Assembly: GCF_000378185.1 (NCBI RefSeq)
Contig: NZ_KB899376.1
Span: forward strand, 276,357-340,356
Reading direction: 5' to 3'
Origin: Salinimonas chungwhensis DSM 16280
GTDB lineage: Bacteria > Pseudomonadota > Gammaproteobacteria > Enterobacterales > Alteromonadaceae
Length of the DNA: 64,000 nucleotides
Shown: positions 1 to 8,288 of the stretch, piece by piece
How positions within the stretch are numbered: position 1 is the stretch's first letter
Layout of the letters: each line of letters opens with the position of its first letter
Program-made: the position numbers and the translations under genes
Notes under the pieces: generated by a model
The model's database searches: none
What the model was told of the DNA's origin: nothing
What the model saw: the letters and a program-made list of their open reading frames with translations, nothing else

Positions 1-343
1 CTGCCAGGTCAAAATCTGTATTGCCCAGACCACGAATATAGAAACGGGGAGCAACACGCCCGTTGGATGACTCGGCGTAAAGACCGGGTACACGTACAGC
101 GAGGGCAAGAATATCCTCGCCACCGGCAAACAGGCTATCAAGTTTTTCACCACTAAGTGTGGCAATAGACAAAGGCACTTCCTGAATAGACTGAGTTCTT
201 TTCTGGGCAGTGACCGTTATTTGCTCTAGGGAACTGTCTTTTGCTTTTTGTTGTTGAGTCGTTCCGGCTTCCTGAGCCATTGCGGTGCTGCAAAATGCGG
301 CACTGACAGCAAGCGCAAGAGAGGCAATACGATGTGTTTTCAT
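1..343 (-). CDS. TonB-dependent receptor, N-terminal part (cut by window edge)
   Basis: Translating the minus strand from the ATG at 343 gives 114 residues with no stop before the left edge. A signal peptide of about 23 residues ends in STAMA-Q. A TonB-box-like segment (ITVTAQKR, residues 42-49) follows, then the start of a plug domain with VPGLYAES and FYIRGLGN. This is the layout of outer-membrane TonB-dependent receptors, which import siderophores, vitamins or glycans using the proton motive force through TonB-ExbBD. The barrel lies outside the window, so the substrate cannot be inferred. The 113 bases between it and the next gene (344-456) hold its promoter region. Confidence 0.85.
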   Translation of the reverse strand, partial: MKTHRIASLALAVSAAFCSTAMAQEAGTTQQQKAKDSSLEQITVTAQKRTQSIQEVPLSIATLSGEKLDSLFAGGEDILALAVRVPGLYAESSNGRVAPRFYIRGLGNTDFDLA

Positions 344-456
344 GTGTTCACCAAGTGATGATAAAAAATTAGTGTGAGCTTTTTTTCGGTCAACTGATCG
401 GACCGTCTGCGGGAGGGTAGTTTACTCGCTTTAGATAAAGTTTATAAGTAAAACTT

Positions 457-1461
457 TCAGCTTTGAACGAAAGTTGTAAATTTAGTGCGGTACATGGAGG
501 GCGAAAAGCCGGTGCGCTTTTTGAATAAGCGGGAAAATGTACTGGGGTCATCGTATCCCACCTCAGTGAGGATCCGTTCTATGGTCCATTTCTGGTTTTC
601 CAGCAATTTCCTGGCGTGATCTATGCGGAGGGTCTGAAGGTAGTGGCCAGGTGTCTGCCCTGTCGCCGCTTTAAAGCGGCGGTTCAGAGTTCGGGTAGTG
701 AGGTTGTGCCGCGCAGCAAGTTGATTAAGCGACACTGTTTGGCTGATATTATCTGCCATAAACTGCTGAATAGTCTTTATTACATCATCCTGATGATATT
801 GTTCACGACGACTACCAGCGTACATTGATTGATTTAACCGGGGTAAATCCAGAACGTGCGCTTTCGCCGTTTGCCGGGCGACATCAGCGCCGGCATAGCG
901 CTCGATGAGTAATAGCGCCAAATCAAACCACGCCATCCCACCCCCAGCACAGAAAATATTTGAGTCGTAGGTATGCAGTTTATCCGTATTAAGATTAACT
1001 GCGGGAAATCGCTGTTTGAAATCAGCCGCAAATCCCCAGTGAGTTGTGGCTGCTTTATCATCGAGAATGCCAGCAGCGGCTAACAGGTATACTCCCGTGC
1101 AGTTAGCTGCAATATCCACCCGCTTATGATGAAAAGCACGCAGTACGGGCAATAAGGGTTGCTGCTGCGCAAGGACATGATCGATATTACCGCCAATGGT
1201 GGGAATAAGAAGTAGTTCTGGCGGGTGTCTTGCGTCGAGTTTGTCATCTGCATGAATCGTTACATTGTTGACACAGCGGACGGGCGCACCATTGGAAGAT
1301 AATAGTTGTACGGAAAAAACGGGCGCAGGGGCCTCGCCGTGTATTTTTTGCCAGGTAACGCCGGCCTGGGCGAATAAATCAACCGCACCGGTAATGGCTG
1401 AGGCTAGTGCCTGGTCAAATGCATATATCGCGATTTTAGCCGGATGGCGGTGTTGCATCAA
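457..1461 (-). CDS. GlxA-family transcriptional regulator (DJ-1/PfpI domain plus AraC-type HTH)
   Basis: The 334-residue protein has an N-terminal DJ-1/PfpI-like glutamine-amidotransferase fold (about residues 8-190), with the nucleophile-elbow cysteine at C121 in AANCTGVYLLA. A C-terminal AraC/XylS double helix-turn-helix follows (about 225-330; SLNQLAARHNLTTRTLNRRF and the GYDDPSTFSRLFKKRTGFSP signature). Length and architecture match the GlxA family. It is divergent from the reductase/SDR pair starting at 1603, separated by 141 bases, so it plausibly controls that pair and itself. The effector is unknown. Confidence 0.88.
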   Translation of the reverse strand: MMQHRHPAKIAIYAFDQALASAITGAVDLFAQAGVTWQKIHGEAPAPVFSVQLLSSNGAPVRCVNNVTIHADDKLDARHPPELLLIPTIGGNIDHVLAQQQPLLPVLRAFHHKRVDIAANCTGVYLLAAAGILDDKAATTHWGFAADFKQRFPAVNLNTDKLHTYDSNIFCAGGGMAWFDLALLLIERYAGADVARQTAKAHVLDLPRLNQSMYAGSRREQYHQDDVIKTIQQFMADNISQTVSLNQLAARHNLTTRTLNRRFKAATGQTPGHYLQTLRIDHARKLLENQKWTIERILTEVGYDDPSTFSRLFKKRTGFSPSMYRTKFTTFVQS

Positions 1462-1571
1462 AATTTCCCATAGTTGATTATCAACACCAATGATGGGTGT
1501 CCTTTATCACCATTATTGTGTCATTTTTGACAGTAAAGGCAAGGTCAGACCTGTGTAACAATAAGTCCACA

Positions 1572-1588
1572 TTGATTAAAACAATCAA
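1572..1588. promoter_or_regulatory. Inverted repeat in the divergent intergenic region
   Basis: A perfect 6-base inverted repeat (TTGATT, 5-base spacer, AATCAA) lies 14 bases before the curA-like start codon. It sits between that gene and the divergent AraC-type regulator. It could be an operator, but it is short and could occur by chance in AT-rich DNA. A TTGACA hexamer at 1527-1532 could be a -35 element, but no convincing -10 lies at normal spacing. Confidence 0.3.
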
Positions 1589-1602
1589 ACCATGGAGAGA
1601 CT

Positions 1603-2610
1603 ATGAAAAATAAACAATGGTTACTAGCTTCCCGCCCGAAGGGAGAGCCGACTAGCGATAACTGGCGTTATCAGGAAGTTGAAAGTCAGCAGACCGGTGA
1701 CGGTCAGATAAAGGTAAAAGTTGAGTTTATTTCATTAGATCCGGCGATGCGGGGCTGGATGAACGATAGTAAGTCTTATATCGAACCGGTACAGATTGAC
1801 GAGGTCATGCGCGCTGGTGCCGTAGGTGAGGTGATTGAATCAAAATCCGATGATTTTGCCAGGGGGGATAAAGTGTATGGCAATTTTGGGGTTCAGTCTG
1901 TTGCTGTCAGTGATACCAAGGGCGTGCATAAGGTGGATCCAGCTTTAGCGCCGCTGGAACGTTATCTGGGCGTATTAGGTATGCCTGGTATGACAGCATA
2001 TTTTGGTTTGCTCAAAACCGGGCTGCCCGAAGCAGGTGAAACAGTCGTGGTTTCAGGGGCCGCTGGTGCCGTAGGCAGTGTGGTAGGTCAAATCGCTAAA
2101 ATTAAAGGTTGTAGAGTCGTAGGCATTGCCGGAGGCAAAGAAAAATGTGATTACCTTATCAATGAACTGGGATTTGATGGCGCTGTAGATTACAAAAATG
2201 AGAAGCTACGTGATGGTCTGAAAAAACAATGCCCTAAAGGTGTCGATGTTTATTTTGATAATGTTGGTGGCGAAATTCTGGATACTGTACTCACCTGTAT
2301 TAATTTGCACGCCCGAATTGTGATTTGTGGGGCCATCAGCCAGTACAACAACACCACAGCGGTCAAGGGGCCCGCTAATTATCTTTCACTGTTGGTGAAC
2401 AGGGCACGAATGGAAGGTATTGTTGTATTTGATAACGCAAAAAACTATGGGCAGGCCGCACAAGAGATGGCCGGGTGGATTCAACAGGGTAAGCTTAAAG
2501 CCAAAGAGCACGTGGTAACTGGCATCGATACATTTCCTGATACGTTGATGATGCTGTTTAAAGGAGAAAACTTTGGCAAGCTGGTATTGAAGGTGGAACA
2601 TGACGAATAA
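1603..2610 (+). CDS. curA: NADPH-dependent oxidoreductase of the CurA / medium-chain reductase family
   Basis: The 335-residue protein begins like zinc-free medium-chain reductases of the curcumin/enone reductase group (KNKQWLLASRPKGEP, ISLDPAMRGWM). The cofactor-binding Rossmann motif VVSGAAGAVGSVVGQIAK lies near residues 148-166, followed by the typical FDNVGGEILD and GAISQYN motifs. The family reduces C=C bonds of enones and prostaglandin-like or curcumin substrates with NADPH; the real substrate here is unknown. The ATG follows the Shine-Dalgarno GGAGAG at 1594-1599. Its end overlaps the next gene by 11 bases, so the two are translationally coupled. Confidence 0.88.
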   Translation: MKNKQWLLASRPKGEPTSDNWRYQEVESQQTGDGQIKVKVEFISLDPAMRGWMNDSKSYIEPVQIDEVMRAGAVGEVIESKSDDFARGDKVYGNFGVQSVAVSDTKGVHKVDPALAPLERYLGVLGMPGMTAYFGLLKTGLPEAGETVVVSGAAGAVGSVVGQIAKIKGCRVVGIAGGKEKCDYLINELGFDGAVDYKNEKLRDGLKKQCPKGVDVYFDNVGGEILDTVLTCINLHARIVICGAISQYNNTTAVKGPANYLSLLVNRARMEGIVVFDNAKNYGQAAQEMAGWIQQGKLKAKEHVVTGIDTFPDTLMMLFKGENFGKLVLKVEHDE

Positions 2611-3370
2611 AAAAAACCTCTTTGATTTGACAGGGAAAGTGGCCCTGGTAACCGGTGCCAGTCGTGGTATCGGCGAGGCTATCGCGCACCTGCTGGCCGC
2701 ATATGGTGCGCATGTTATCGTATCCAGCCGCAAGCAGGAAAGTTGTGAGCAAGTAGCGCAAGCGATTAATGACGCCGGTGGCAGTGCATCCGCGTACGCC
2801 TGCCATGTTGGCGAAATGGAGCAAATAGATAGTATTTTCGCGCACATCAGTAGTGAATATGAAAAACTGGATATACTGGTAAACAACGCAGCAGCAAACC
2901 CGTACTTCGGACATATTCTGGATACTGATCTGGCGGCTTATCAAAAAACTGTCGACGTCAATATCCGCGGCTATTTTTTCATGTCCGTGGCGGCTGGTAA
3001 GCTGATGAAAGAGCAGGGGGGTGGGGTTATTCTTAATACCGCCTCAGTCAATGGCGTGGTCGCCGGCGATATGCAGGGGATTTATTCCATTACCAAAGCG
3101 GCGGTAATTAGTATGACCAAATCATTTGCAAAAGAATGCGGCTCCCTCAATATCAGGGTTAATGCATTATTACCCGGTCTTACTGATACAAAATTCGCTT
3201 CCGCTTTGACCAATAATGAAAAAATCCTTAAAGGTGCCTTAACCCAGATTCCTTTAGGGCGGGTGGCCGACCCGGAAGAAATGGCAGGTGCCGTACTCTA
3301 CCTGGTTTCTGATGCATCCAGCTATACAACAGGTGCCACGCTTACGGTCGATGGTGGCATGTTAGCTTAG
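2600..3370 (+). CDS. SDR-family oxidoreductase
   Basis: A 256-residue classical short-chain dehydrogenase/reductase. It has the cofactor loop TGASRGIG near residue 18, the NNAA motif near residue 93, the catalytic Ser in NTASVNG, the YxxxK pair in YSITKAA, and the C-terminal DGGMLA. It overlaps the preceding curA-like gene by 11 bases, and the two likely form an operon acting on related carbonyl or alcohol substrates. The residues do not settle substrate specificity. An NAD(P)H-dependent alcohol/ketone conversion is the safest statement. Confidence 0.9.
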   Translation: MTNKKNLFDLTGKVALVTGASRGIGEAIAHLLAAYGAHVIVSSRKQESCEQVAQAINDAGGSASAYACHVGEMEQIDSIFAHISSEYEKLDILVNNAAANPYFGHILDTDLAAYQKTVDVNIRGYFFMSVAAGKLMKEQGGGVILNTASVNGVVAGDMQGIYSITKAAVISMTKSFAKECGSLNIRVNALLPGLTDTKFASALTNNEKILKGALTQIPLGRVADPEEMAGAVLYLVSDASSYTTGATLTVDGGMLA

Positions 3371-3486
3371 TATTCGGGTATAAGCGGGTTGTCACTAATC
3401 AGGCAACTCGCTTATTTGACCTTGACCCTTACCGGACTGCCTGCAAAACTCATTAGTAGTAGCTATACAGGTAGGGGGTATTATCT

Positions 3487-4026
3487 ATGTTTAGTCACAA
3501 GACCACTGGCCTGGTGGTAGTGGATATTCAGGGCCGCCTTGCAGAATGTGTAGACCAAAGCGATGCATTCGTCGCATCTTGTGAAAAACTCATATGCGCT
3601 GCCCGAGCACTTGATTTACCTGTTATATGGCTCGAGCAAATTCCTGAGAAGCTGGGCCCTACTCATCCTTCTATTCGTGAACTATTACAACCTTTGCAAC
3701 CCATCACAAAGTATACTTTTAACGCTTTTGATACCCCGGCGTTTTGCGATGCAGTGGCATCATCGGGGTTATCTGACTGGTTAGTTTGTGGCACTGAAGC
3801 GCATGTCTGTGTTTTCCAAACCGCACTATCGTTATTTCAGCACGGTTACAATATTCAGGTACCTGAAGACTGCATAGCGTCACGAACATTCGCTAATAAA
3901 GCCCGCGCTATAGCCAGACTGCAGGCTTCCGGGGTAACCATCACCTCTCTGGAAATGTGTTTATTCGAACTTATCAAAGATTGCCGGCACCCTAAATTTC
4001 AAACTATTCTTAAATTAATCAAATAA
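3487..4026 (+). CDS. Isochorismatase-like cysteine hydrolase
   Basis: This 179-residue protein has the cysteine-hydrolase fold, with a visible catalytic triad: D13 in GLVVVDIQGRL, K75 in ITKYTFNAF and C108 in CGTEAHVCVFQTA. The preceding cis-peptide context (VCGTEAHVC) is typical of the YcaC/isochorismatase-like group. These enzymes hydrolyse amides, ureides or isochorismate; the compact single-domain form gives no clue to substrate. An AGGGGG stretch (3473-3478) lies 8 bases before the ATG. It stands alone, 116 bases after the SDR gene. Confidence 0.88.
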   Translation: MFSHKTTGLVVVDIQGRLAECVDQSDAFVASCEKLICAARALDLPVIWLEQIPEKLGPTHPSIRELLQPLQPITKYTFNAFDTPAFCDAVASSGLSDWLVCGTEAHVCVFQTALSLFQHGYNIQVPEDCIASRTFANKARAIARLQASGVTITSLEMCLFELIKDCRHPKFQTILKLIK

Positions 4027-4114
4027 GCCATGGGGGATTGTATAACCTATTTGCATTTCTGGATTGTTACTATATGGTTAATAATTAACGGAAGACGGTC
4101 AGTAAAGGGAATGA

Positions 4115-4396
4115 ATGAAAAATTATAGTAGTGGGCTTATATGCCTTTTTGCGTTATCCGGATGCGTTGTTGTCCCCACGCCCGATGAAACAGTTCAGAA
4201 TCGCTGTGAAATTTCCACCGACCACAAAACGCTGAAGATCGTGAACGGCTTTGAACAAACTAATACCTTTTATTCTATTAGTGGTATTGCACTCATCCCG
4301 ATTACTGGCATCGTGTCAGGGACGTATGTGGCCGTTAACAACATATACAGGCTGGGCGAGCAACGCATTGTCTGTGGCCCCCAACAGTCCGCGTAA
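4115..4396 (+). CDS. Small hypothetical lipoprotein
   Basis: The 93-residue product starts with a lipoprotein signal peptide. The lipobox LSGC puts the lipidated cysteine at position 17, after a short hydrophobic stretch. Mature residues contain two further cysteines (NRCEIS and IVCGPQ) and a central hydrophobic segment (SISGIALIPITGIVSGTYVAV). The ATG at 4115 is used because the ATG at 4111 meets a stop after five codons. I do not recognise the family; only a membrane-anchored envelope location can be inferred. Confidence 0.65.
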   Translation: MKNYSSGLICLFALSGCVVVPTPDETVQNRCEISTDHKTLKIVNGFEQTNTFYSISGIALIPITGIVSGTYVAVNNIYRLGEQRIVCGPQQSA

Positions 4397-4590
4397 TCAC
4401 TGGCCCGGCACATAAATGGGCGTAAATGTGTCTCATCAGACTATCCTTGAGGTTATGGAAAACATGATTTATTTGCACGTACTTCTATCAGGTAACTCCC
4501 CTGTCAGGCATATGCGCGGCCGCGGGAAGTTTAATTGTTTGCTTGTAGATAAGAACGATGAAGTCGTTAATGCCACTTTCGGGAGATAGC

Positions 4591-4941
4591 ATGGATTACG
4601 CGTATTGGTTTAAGTGTAGCTACGCACAATATAAAGATATTACCTTTGATGATGTAGACAATATGGTGCAAAAAATTAGTGCCGAGACACTTGTAATTCG
4701 TGATCTACTGAAAATGATCAGTTTTTTGCTCATCGTACTGCCGATTAATTTTTACCTGTTTTATTCTTCGTTTTTCATTCAGAAACCTGTGGCGTACTGG
4801 TCTATTTTAACCGCCTCCCTGTTATGTGGTGCAGTGGCTGCAAGGCACAGTGAGTACGCAGTTATTAAGCATTATCTGAAAACAGAATTACTGACTTACC
4901 GGGATGTAAAAAAACTCATAAATCCACATGATGCTGATTAA
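4591..4941 (+). CDS. Hypothetical membrane protein with two transmembrane segments
   Basis: The ATG at 4591 is preceded at good spacing by GGGAGA (4581-4586). An in-frame ATG at 4558 lacks a ribosome-binding site, so the shorter 116-residue form is preferred. The sequence shows two adjacent hydrophobic segments (MISFLLIVLPINFYLFYSSFF and WSILTASLLCGAVAA) between a soluble N-terminus rich in acidic residues and a basic C-terminal tail. This suggests a helical hairpin in the inner membrane. No family is recognised and neighbours give no functional context. Confidence 0.5.
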   Translation: MDYAYWFKCSYAQYKDITFDDVDNMVQKISAETLVIRDLLKMISFLLIVLPINFYLFYSSFFIQKPVAYWSILTASLLCGAVAARHSEYAVIKHYLKTELLTYRDVKKLINPHDAD

Positions 4942-5034
4942 TGCCAGTTAAGAGAAGTAAGATTGCTACTGATGGCAGTTGCCATCGTATCAATAATTGA
5001 AGCCTCAACCTGTTCAAGACAAAAGGACGTTTTT

Positions 5035-5421
5035 ATGAGTAATCCAAAAATGTATAAGGCCACTGGCAGATTTGACGTTGAAATTACGCCCCAAAAAGAT
5101 GATGTAGCTGCAGGCAGAATGGTTATTGAAAAGCATTATGAAGGCGAAATTCAGGGTGTGGGACGAGGCCAGATGTTAAGTAAGCAAGTTGAGAACGGGG
5201 TTTCAGTGTACTGCGCTATTGAAGAGTTTCAGGGTGAAATAGACGGTAAAAAAGGCGGCTTTACGCTTTTACACAACGGACAAATGCAGCAGGGGTCATC
5301 GCAGCTTGATATCACAGTGATAGCAGGCAGTGGAACTGACGAACTGAATTCAATAGCAGGTAAACTGCATATCAAACAGGTCGATGGTGAGCATACGTAT
5401 ATCTTTGATTATTCTTTGTAA
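5035..5421 (+). CDS. DUF3224 family protein
   Basis: The start at 5035 is favoured by AAAGGA (5022-5027) just upstream; an in-frame upstream TTG start at 4963 has no such site. The 128-residue cytoplasmic protein matches the DUF3224 pattern: ATGRFDVEITPQ at the N-terminus, GRMVIEKHYEGEIQGVGRGQML, then GGFTLLHNGQM and a C-terminal GKLHIKQVDGEHTYIFDYSL. The family forms a small allene-oxide-cyclase-like barrel of unknown function. It lies 12 bases before the VOC gene and is probably co-transcribed with it. Confidence 0.78.
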   Translation: MSNPKMYKATGRFDVEITPQKDDVAAGRMVIEKHYEGEIQGVGRGQMLSKQVENGVSVYCAIEEFQGEIDGKKGGFTLLHNGQMQQGSSQLDITVIAGSGTDELNSIAGKLHIKQVDGEHTYIFDYSL

Positions 5422-5433
5422 CAGGGAAAAACA

Positions 5434-5796
5434 ATGTCAAAACCGGCGCGACAGGGTGTCATCATTTATTCTAACAACACAGAAGACCTTGCAGCATTTT
5501 ATGAATCTGTCTTCGCAATGGACATTATCAAGACGTCAAAACAGTGGGTGACATTGGAATGCGAAGGATTGCACATCGTTGTCCATGTCCCACCACAGCA
5601 GTTTCCCCCTGAACGAATGAACACTATAAAGTTATTTATTTCAGTTGATAGTCATCATGACGCTCACCAAAGCGTTACCGAGGCAGGTGGGAAGTCATTG
5701 CCCGGGGAGTGGGCAAATCCGCTTTTTTCTGTTTCCAATATTGCCGACCCAGAGGGAAATATTGTTCAGCTTCGTGTGTTTGCTGCATCTGAGTAA
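5434..5796 (+). CDS. VOC (glyoxalase/bleomycin-resistance fold) protein
   Basis: This 120-residue protein has two beta-alpha-beta-beta-beta half repeats. They start at YSNNTEDLAAFYESVFAM and at LFISVDSHHDAHQSVTEAGG, and the chain ends in ADPEGNIVQLRVF. That is the standard vicinal-oxygen-chelate layout and length. Members are metal-dependent lyases, dioxygenases or drug-binding proteins, and the sequence does not say which. It follows the DUF3224 gene by 12 bases. An AGGGAAAAACA stretch serves as ribosome-binding site. Confidence 0.82.
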   Translation: MSKPARQGVIIYSNNTEDLAAFYESVFAMDIIKTSKQWVTLECEGLHIVVHVPPQQFPPERMNTIKLFISVDSHHDAHQSVTEAGGKSLPGEWANPLFSVSNIADPEGNIVQLRVFAASE

Positions 5797-6012
5797 ACAA
5801 TCTGTCATTTTATTTTAAAGAATTTATACGCTGTCAGCGATTTACTGCTGATGTAGTGTGCTTGCAATGAGGTCTTAACGGCTTTTATCGGCGAGGTGCA
5901 TTAGCTGAAACTTCTCTAACAGGAGATAAGAATTAAAAAACAGGCGCCGGGTGAACAGCAATGGCTATGCGAAAAGACATCTTTTACACTGAGACTTTTA
6001 TACACATGAAAA

Positions 6013-6330
6013 ATGAACGTGAACAACACGACTTTTCTTAAGCCAAAATGCATTACGTGGATCGTTTTTTGTTTGAGCATGCTGGTGTTCGGTTTTTTTG
6101 CACTGGAAGCGAAAAAAGAAGTTTATTTTCTGTGTCTCAACTTCAACGAAGGTGATTCGTTTACCAGCGTGATGAATCAGCTTAATACAGTCAGTTTATC
6201 CGAATATTCAATTGACGATACCCCACAACAAAAGCGTATTACGCTAAATAGCCCGCTCAGCGCGTATCTCGTCAGCTGTACTATCATATTCGACCATCAG
6301 GATAAGGTTATTTTAATTTCCTATGACTGA
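6013..6330 (+). CDS. Hypothetical single-pass membrane protein
   Basis: An open frame of 105 residues has one clear membrane segment near the N-terminus (CITWIVFCLSMLVFGFFALEA, about residues 13-33) and a soluble C-terminal part with three cysteines. No strong Shine-Dalgarno precedes the ATG, and no family is recognised. The hydrophobic anchor and lack of an overlapping better frame make a real gene more likely than not. The 216 bases upstream (5797-6012) show no other gene. Confidence 0.45.
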   Translation: MNVNNTTFLKPKCITWIVFCLSMLVFGFFALEAKKEVYFLCLNFNEGDSFTSVMNQLNTVSLSEYSIDDTPQQKRITLNSPLSAYLVSCTIIFDHQDKVILISYD

Positions 6331-6493
6331 ATTTAGTGAATCAGAAACGATATTGCGTATCCCCTTTGATTAACTGAACGGTAAAGCGGTTTTGTTAGTC
6401 ATGAAACTGACGGCCACAGACCACACTTTATAATGTCCAACGATACACGTATACCGTGCCAGCGGTAACGTAATATTGGAAACTACTGTTCTT

Positions 6494-6706
6494 TCAGGGC
6501 TGTTGTCGGCCGGTATTATCAAAAAGGTGGGTAATAATAAGAAATAGCCCATAGCCGATCCATGAAGTAAATATTACCAGAATAAGCCAGCCCGCTTTTT
6601 CTGCGCCTTTTGCTCGCTTTGAAAATCCGGTAAGCAAAGCCGGTAAAAAGAACGCTACGACCACTATCGCAATAATTAAAAATTGCCAAACGCTGATGCC
6701 ACCCAT
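6494..6706 (-). CDS. Small inner-membrane protein with a TatA-like N-terminus
   Basis: This 70-residue protein has two membrane segments. The first, MGGISVWQFLIIAIVVVAFF, closely resembles the start of enterobacterial TatA. The second (GWLILVIFTSWIGYGLFLIITHLF) looks like the superinfection-immunity type of small membrane protein, and the amphipathic helix expected in TatA is absent. The minus-strand ribosome-binding site AGGGAC lies just before the ATG. I call it a small two-helix membrane protein and do not claim Tat function. Confidence 0.6.
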   Translation of the reverse strand: MGGISVWQFLIIAIVVVAFFLPALLTGFSKRAKGAEKAGWLILVIFTSWIGYGLFLIITHLFDNTGRQQP

Positions 6707-6952
6707 TTAATCGTCCCTGTATTGAGGATAGAAACACACATTACCGCAACGTTGCACTACTGAAAAATTAAAAAATTTAAGTCCGGTAAATAACAGTGGC
6801 ATTTTGCGGAGCGTAAAGTTAATTTAAAATTGTGAAGAATTGGCAGCGTGGTGAAGTGACAACGTTGGCGTTGCTAATCTACGCAACGACGTTTTATCTA
6901 ATAATTGTTGCTATCAGCTATGCAGCTCAGCGGGTTTTTAATGACACAGAAG

Positions 6953-6988
6953 GAAAAAGGAGAGGCGCCAGCGCACAAGTGCGCCGGC
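6953..6988 (-). terminator. Rho-independent terminator of the aminotransferase gene
   Basis: On the minus strand, a stem formed by GCCgGCGCAC and GTGCGCtGGC (6967-6988) with a two-base loop is followed by a T-rich tract (complement of 6953-6960). It sits a few bases past the stop codon at 6997. Confidence 0.75.
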
Positions 6989-6996
6989 TAAACACG

Positions 6997-8187
6997 CTAC
7001 AGTACCGAAACCAAAGCTCTTGCCAGCGTATCGACATTTTGCTGATTGATACCGGCTATATTGATTCTACTGGATTCTACAAAGTACACACTATGCTTAT
7101 CGCGCATCTCGCGAACTTGTTCGGGGGTAATACAAAGAAATGAGAACATACCTTTCTGGGTATTTATAAAGCTGAAATCCTGTTCTGCACCATTGTCATT
7201 AAGCTTTTCCACCAACATGGTGCGAAGACTTTGCATGCGATTACGAATACTGTTTACTTCGCTTACCCATTCTTTCTTAAGTGCGGTATCGGAAAGAATG
7301 ATATCTACCAGTGCGCCACCGTAACTGGGAGGCATGGAGTAACTTCCGCGCGCCACGGACTGAATTTGCCCCTGAACAATATCCCGGGTTTTGGTATTTT
7401 CAGTAACAATAGCCGCCAGCCCTACACGTTCACGATACAGACCGAAGTTTTTACTGCAGGAGGCTGCAATAATGACTTCAGGTAAGTTTTCAGCCAATAA
7501 GCGCAGGCCATAGGCGTCCTCGTCCAGGCCATCCCCGAAGCCAAGATAGGCAACATCAATAAATGGAATAAAGCCTCGGTCTTGGGCCAGTTCCAGTACC
7601 GCATCCCACTGTTCATTAGTCAGATCTGCACCGGTAGGGTTATGACAACAGCCGTGGAGCAACACAAGATCACCTTTGCCGGCATCTTTAAGTGTATCCA
7701 TCATGGCATCGAACTTTATACCAGCCTTGTCTTTGTCAAAGTAAGGATATGTTTCAAGCTGCAGACCCGCTGAACCAATAAGCGGAATGTGATTAGCCCA
7801 GGTGGGGTCGCTGACAAAAACACGGGCTTTTTCATTGGTTCGCGCCACCAGTTCAGACAATATGCGCAGCGCGCCACAGCCACCGGGTGCCTGGACCGCG
7901 GCTACCCGATCCTCTCTGAGGACAGAGCTTTCTTCACCTAGTAGCAATTCCAGCATGTTGTCGATGTAGCCCTGGTGGCCCTGCATGGTGATGTAGCTTT
8001 TTGTGGTCTCACGGTCCAGCAATATTTTCTGGGCTTTCGCGACAGAGGTCATGATGGGGGTATTACCATGCTCATCTTTATAGACGCCGACGCCCAGGTC
8101 AATTTTTGCAGCATTGCTATCTTTTTTAAAGGCTGTGGACAGGCCCAGGATAGGATCTGGTTCCAGATAAGGTAATACTTCAAACAC
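6997..8187 (-). CDS. Aspartate/aromatic amino-acid aminotransferase (class I)
   Basis: A 396-residue fold-type I PLP aminotransferase in the AspC/TyrB subgroup. It shows LGVGVYKDEHGNTPI near the N-terminus, YITMQGHQGY, LHGCCHNPTG, IDVAYLGFGDG, and the PLP-lysine motif SCSKNFGLYRERVG near residue 245. It transfers amino groups between aspartate or aromatic amino acids and 2-oxoglutarate in the cytoplasm; AspC versus TyrB preference cannot be read safely. The start is GTG. It is a single-gene unit with its own terminator, and NRDE is the next minus-strand gene upstream. Confidence 0.92.
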   Translation of the reverse strand: MFEVLPYLEPDPILGLSTAFKKDSNAAKIDLGVGVYKDEHGNTPIMTSVAKAQKILLDRETTKSYITMQGHQGYIDNMLELLLGEESSVLREDRVAAVQAPGGCGALRILSELVARTNEKARVFVSDPTWANHIPLIGSAGLQLETYPYFDKDKAGIKFDAMMDTLKDAGKGDLVLLHGCCHNPTGADLTNEQWDAVLELAQDRGFIPFIDVAYLGFGDGLDEDAYGLRLLAENLPEVIIAASCSKNFGLYRERVGLAAIVTENTKTRDIVQGQIQSVARGSYSMPPSYGGALVDIILSDTALKKEWVSEVNSIRNRMQSLRTMLVEKLNDNGAEQDFSFINTQKGMFSFLCITPEQVREMRDKHSVYFVESSRINIAGINQQNVDTLARALVSVL

Positions 8188-8288
8188 AATAATTCCTCAC
8201 GTTGCGTGATTGGTAAGCAAGAAAAGCATTATGCCATCGATGGTAAAAAATACGAGCCCTGTCAGTGTTTTTTTAGCCTTGGCGTCAT

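Noticed and set aside
6832-7143. Open frame for a 103-residue membrane-like protein on the plus strand
   Set aside because: It starts at GTG without a clear ribosome-binding site, runs through the aminotransferase terminator and overlaps the end of that well-supported gene by about 150 bases. The hydrophobic start alone is not enough.
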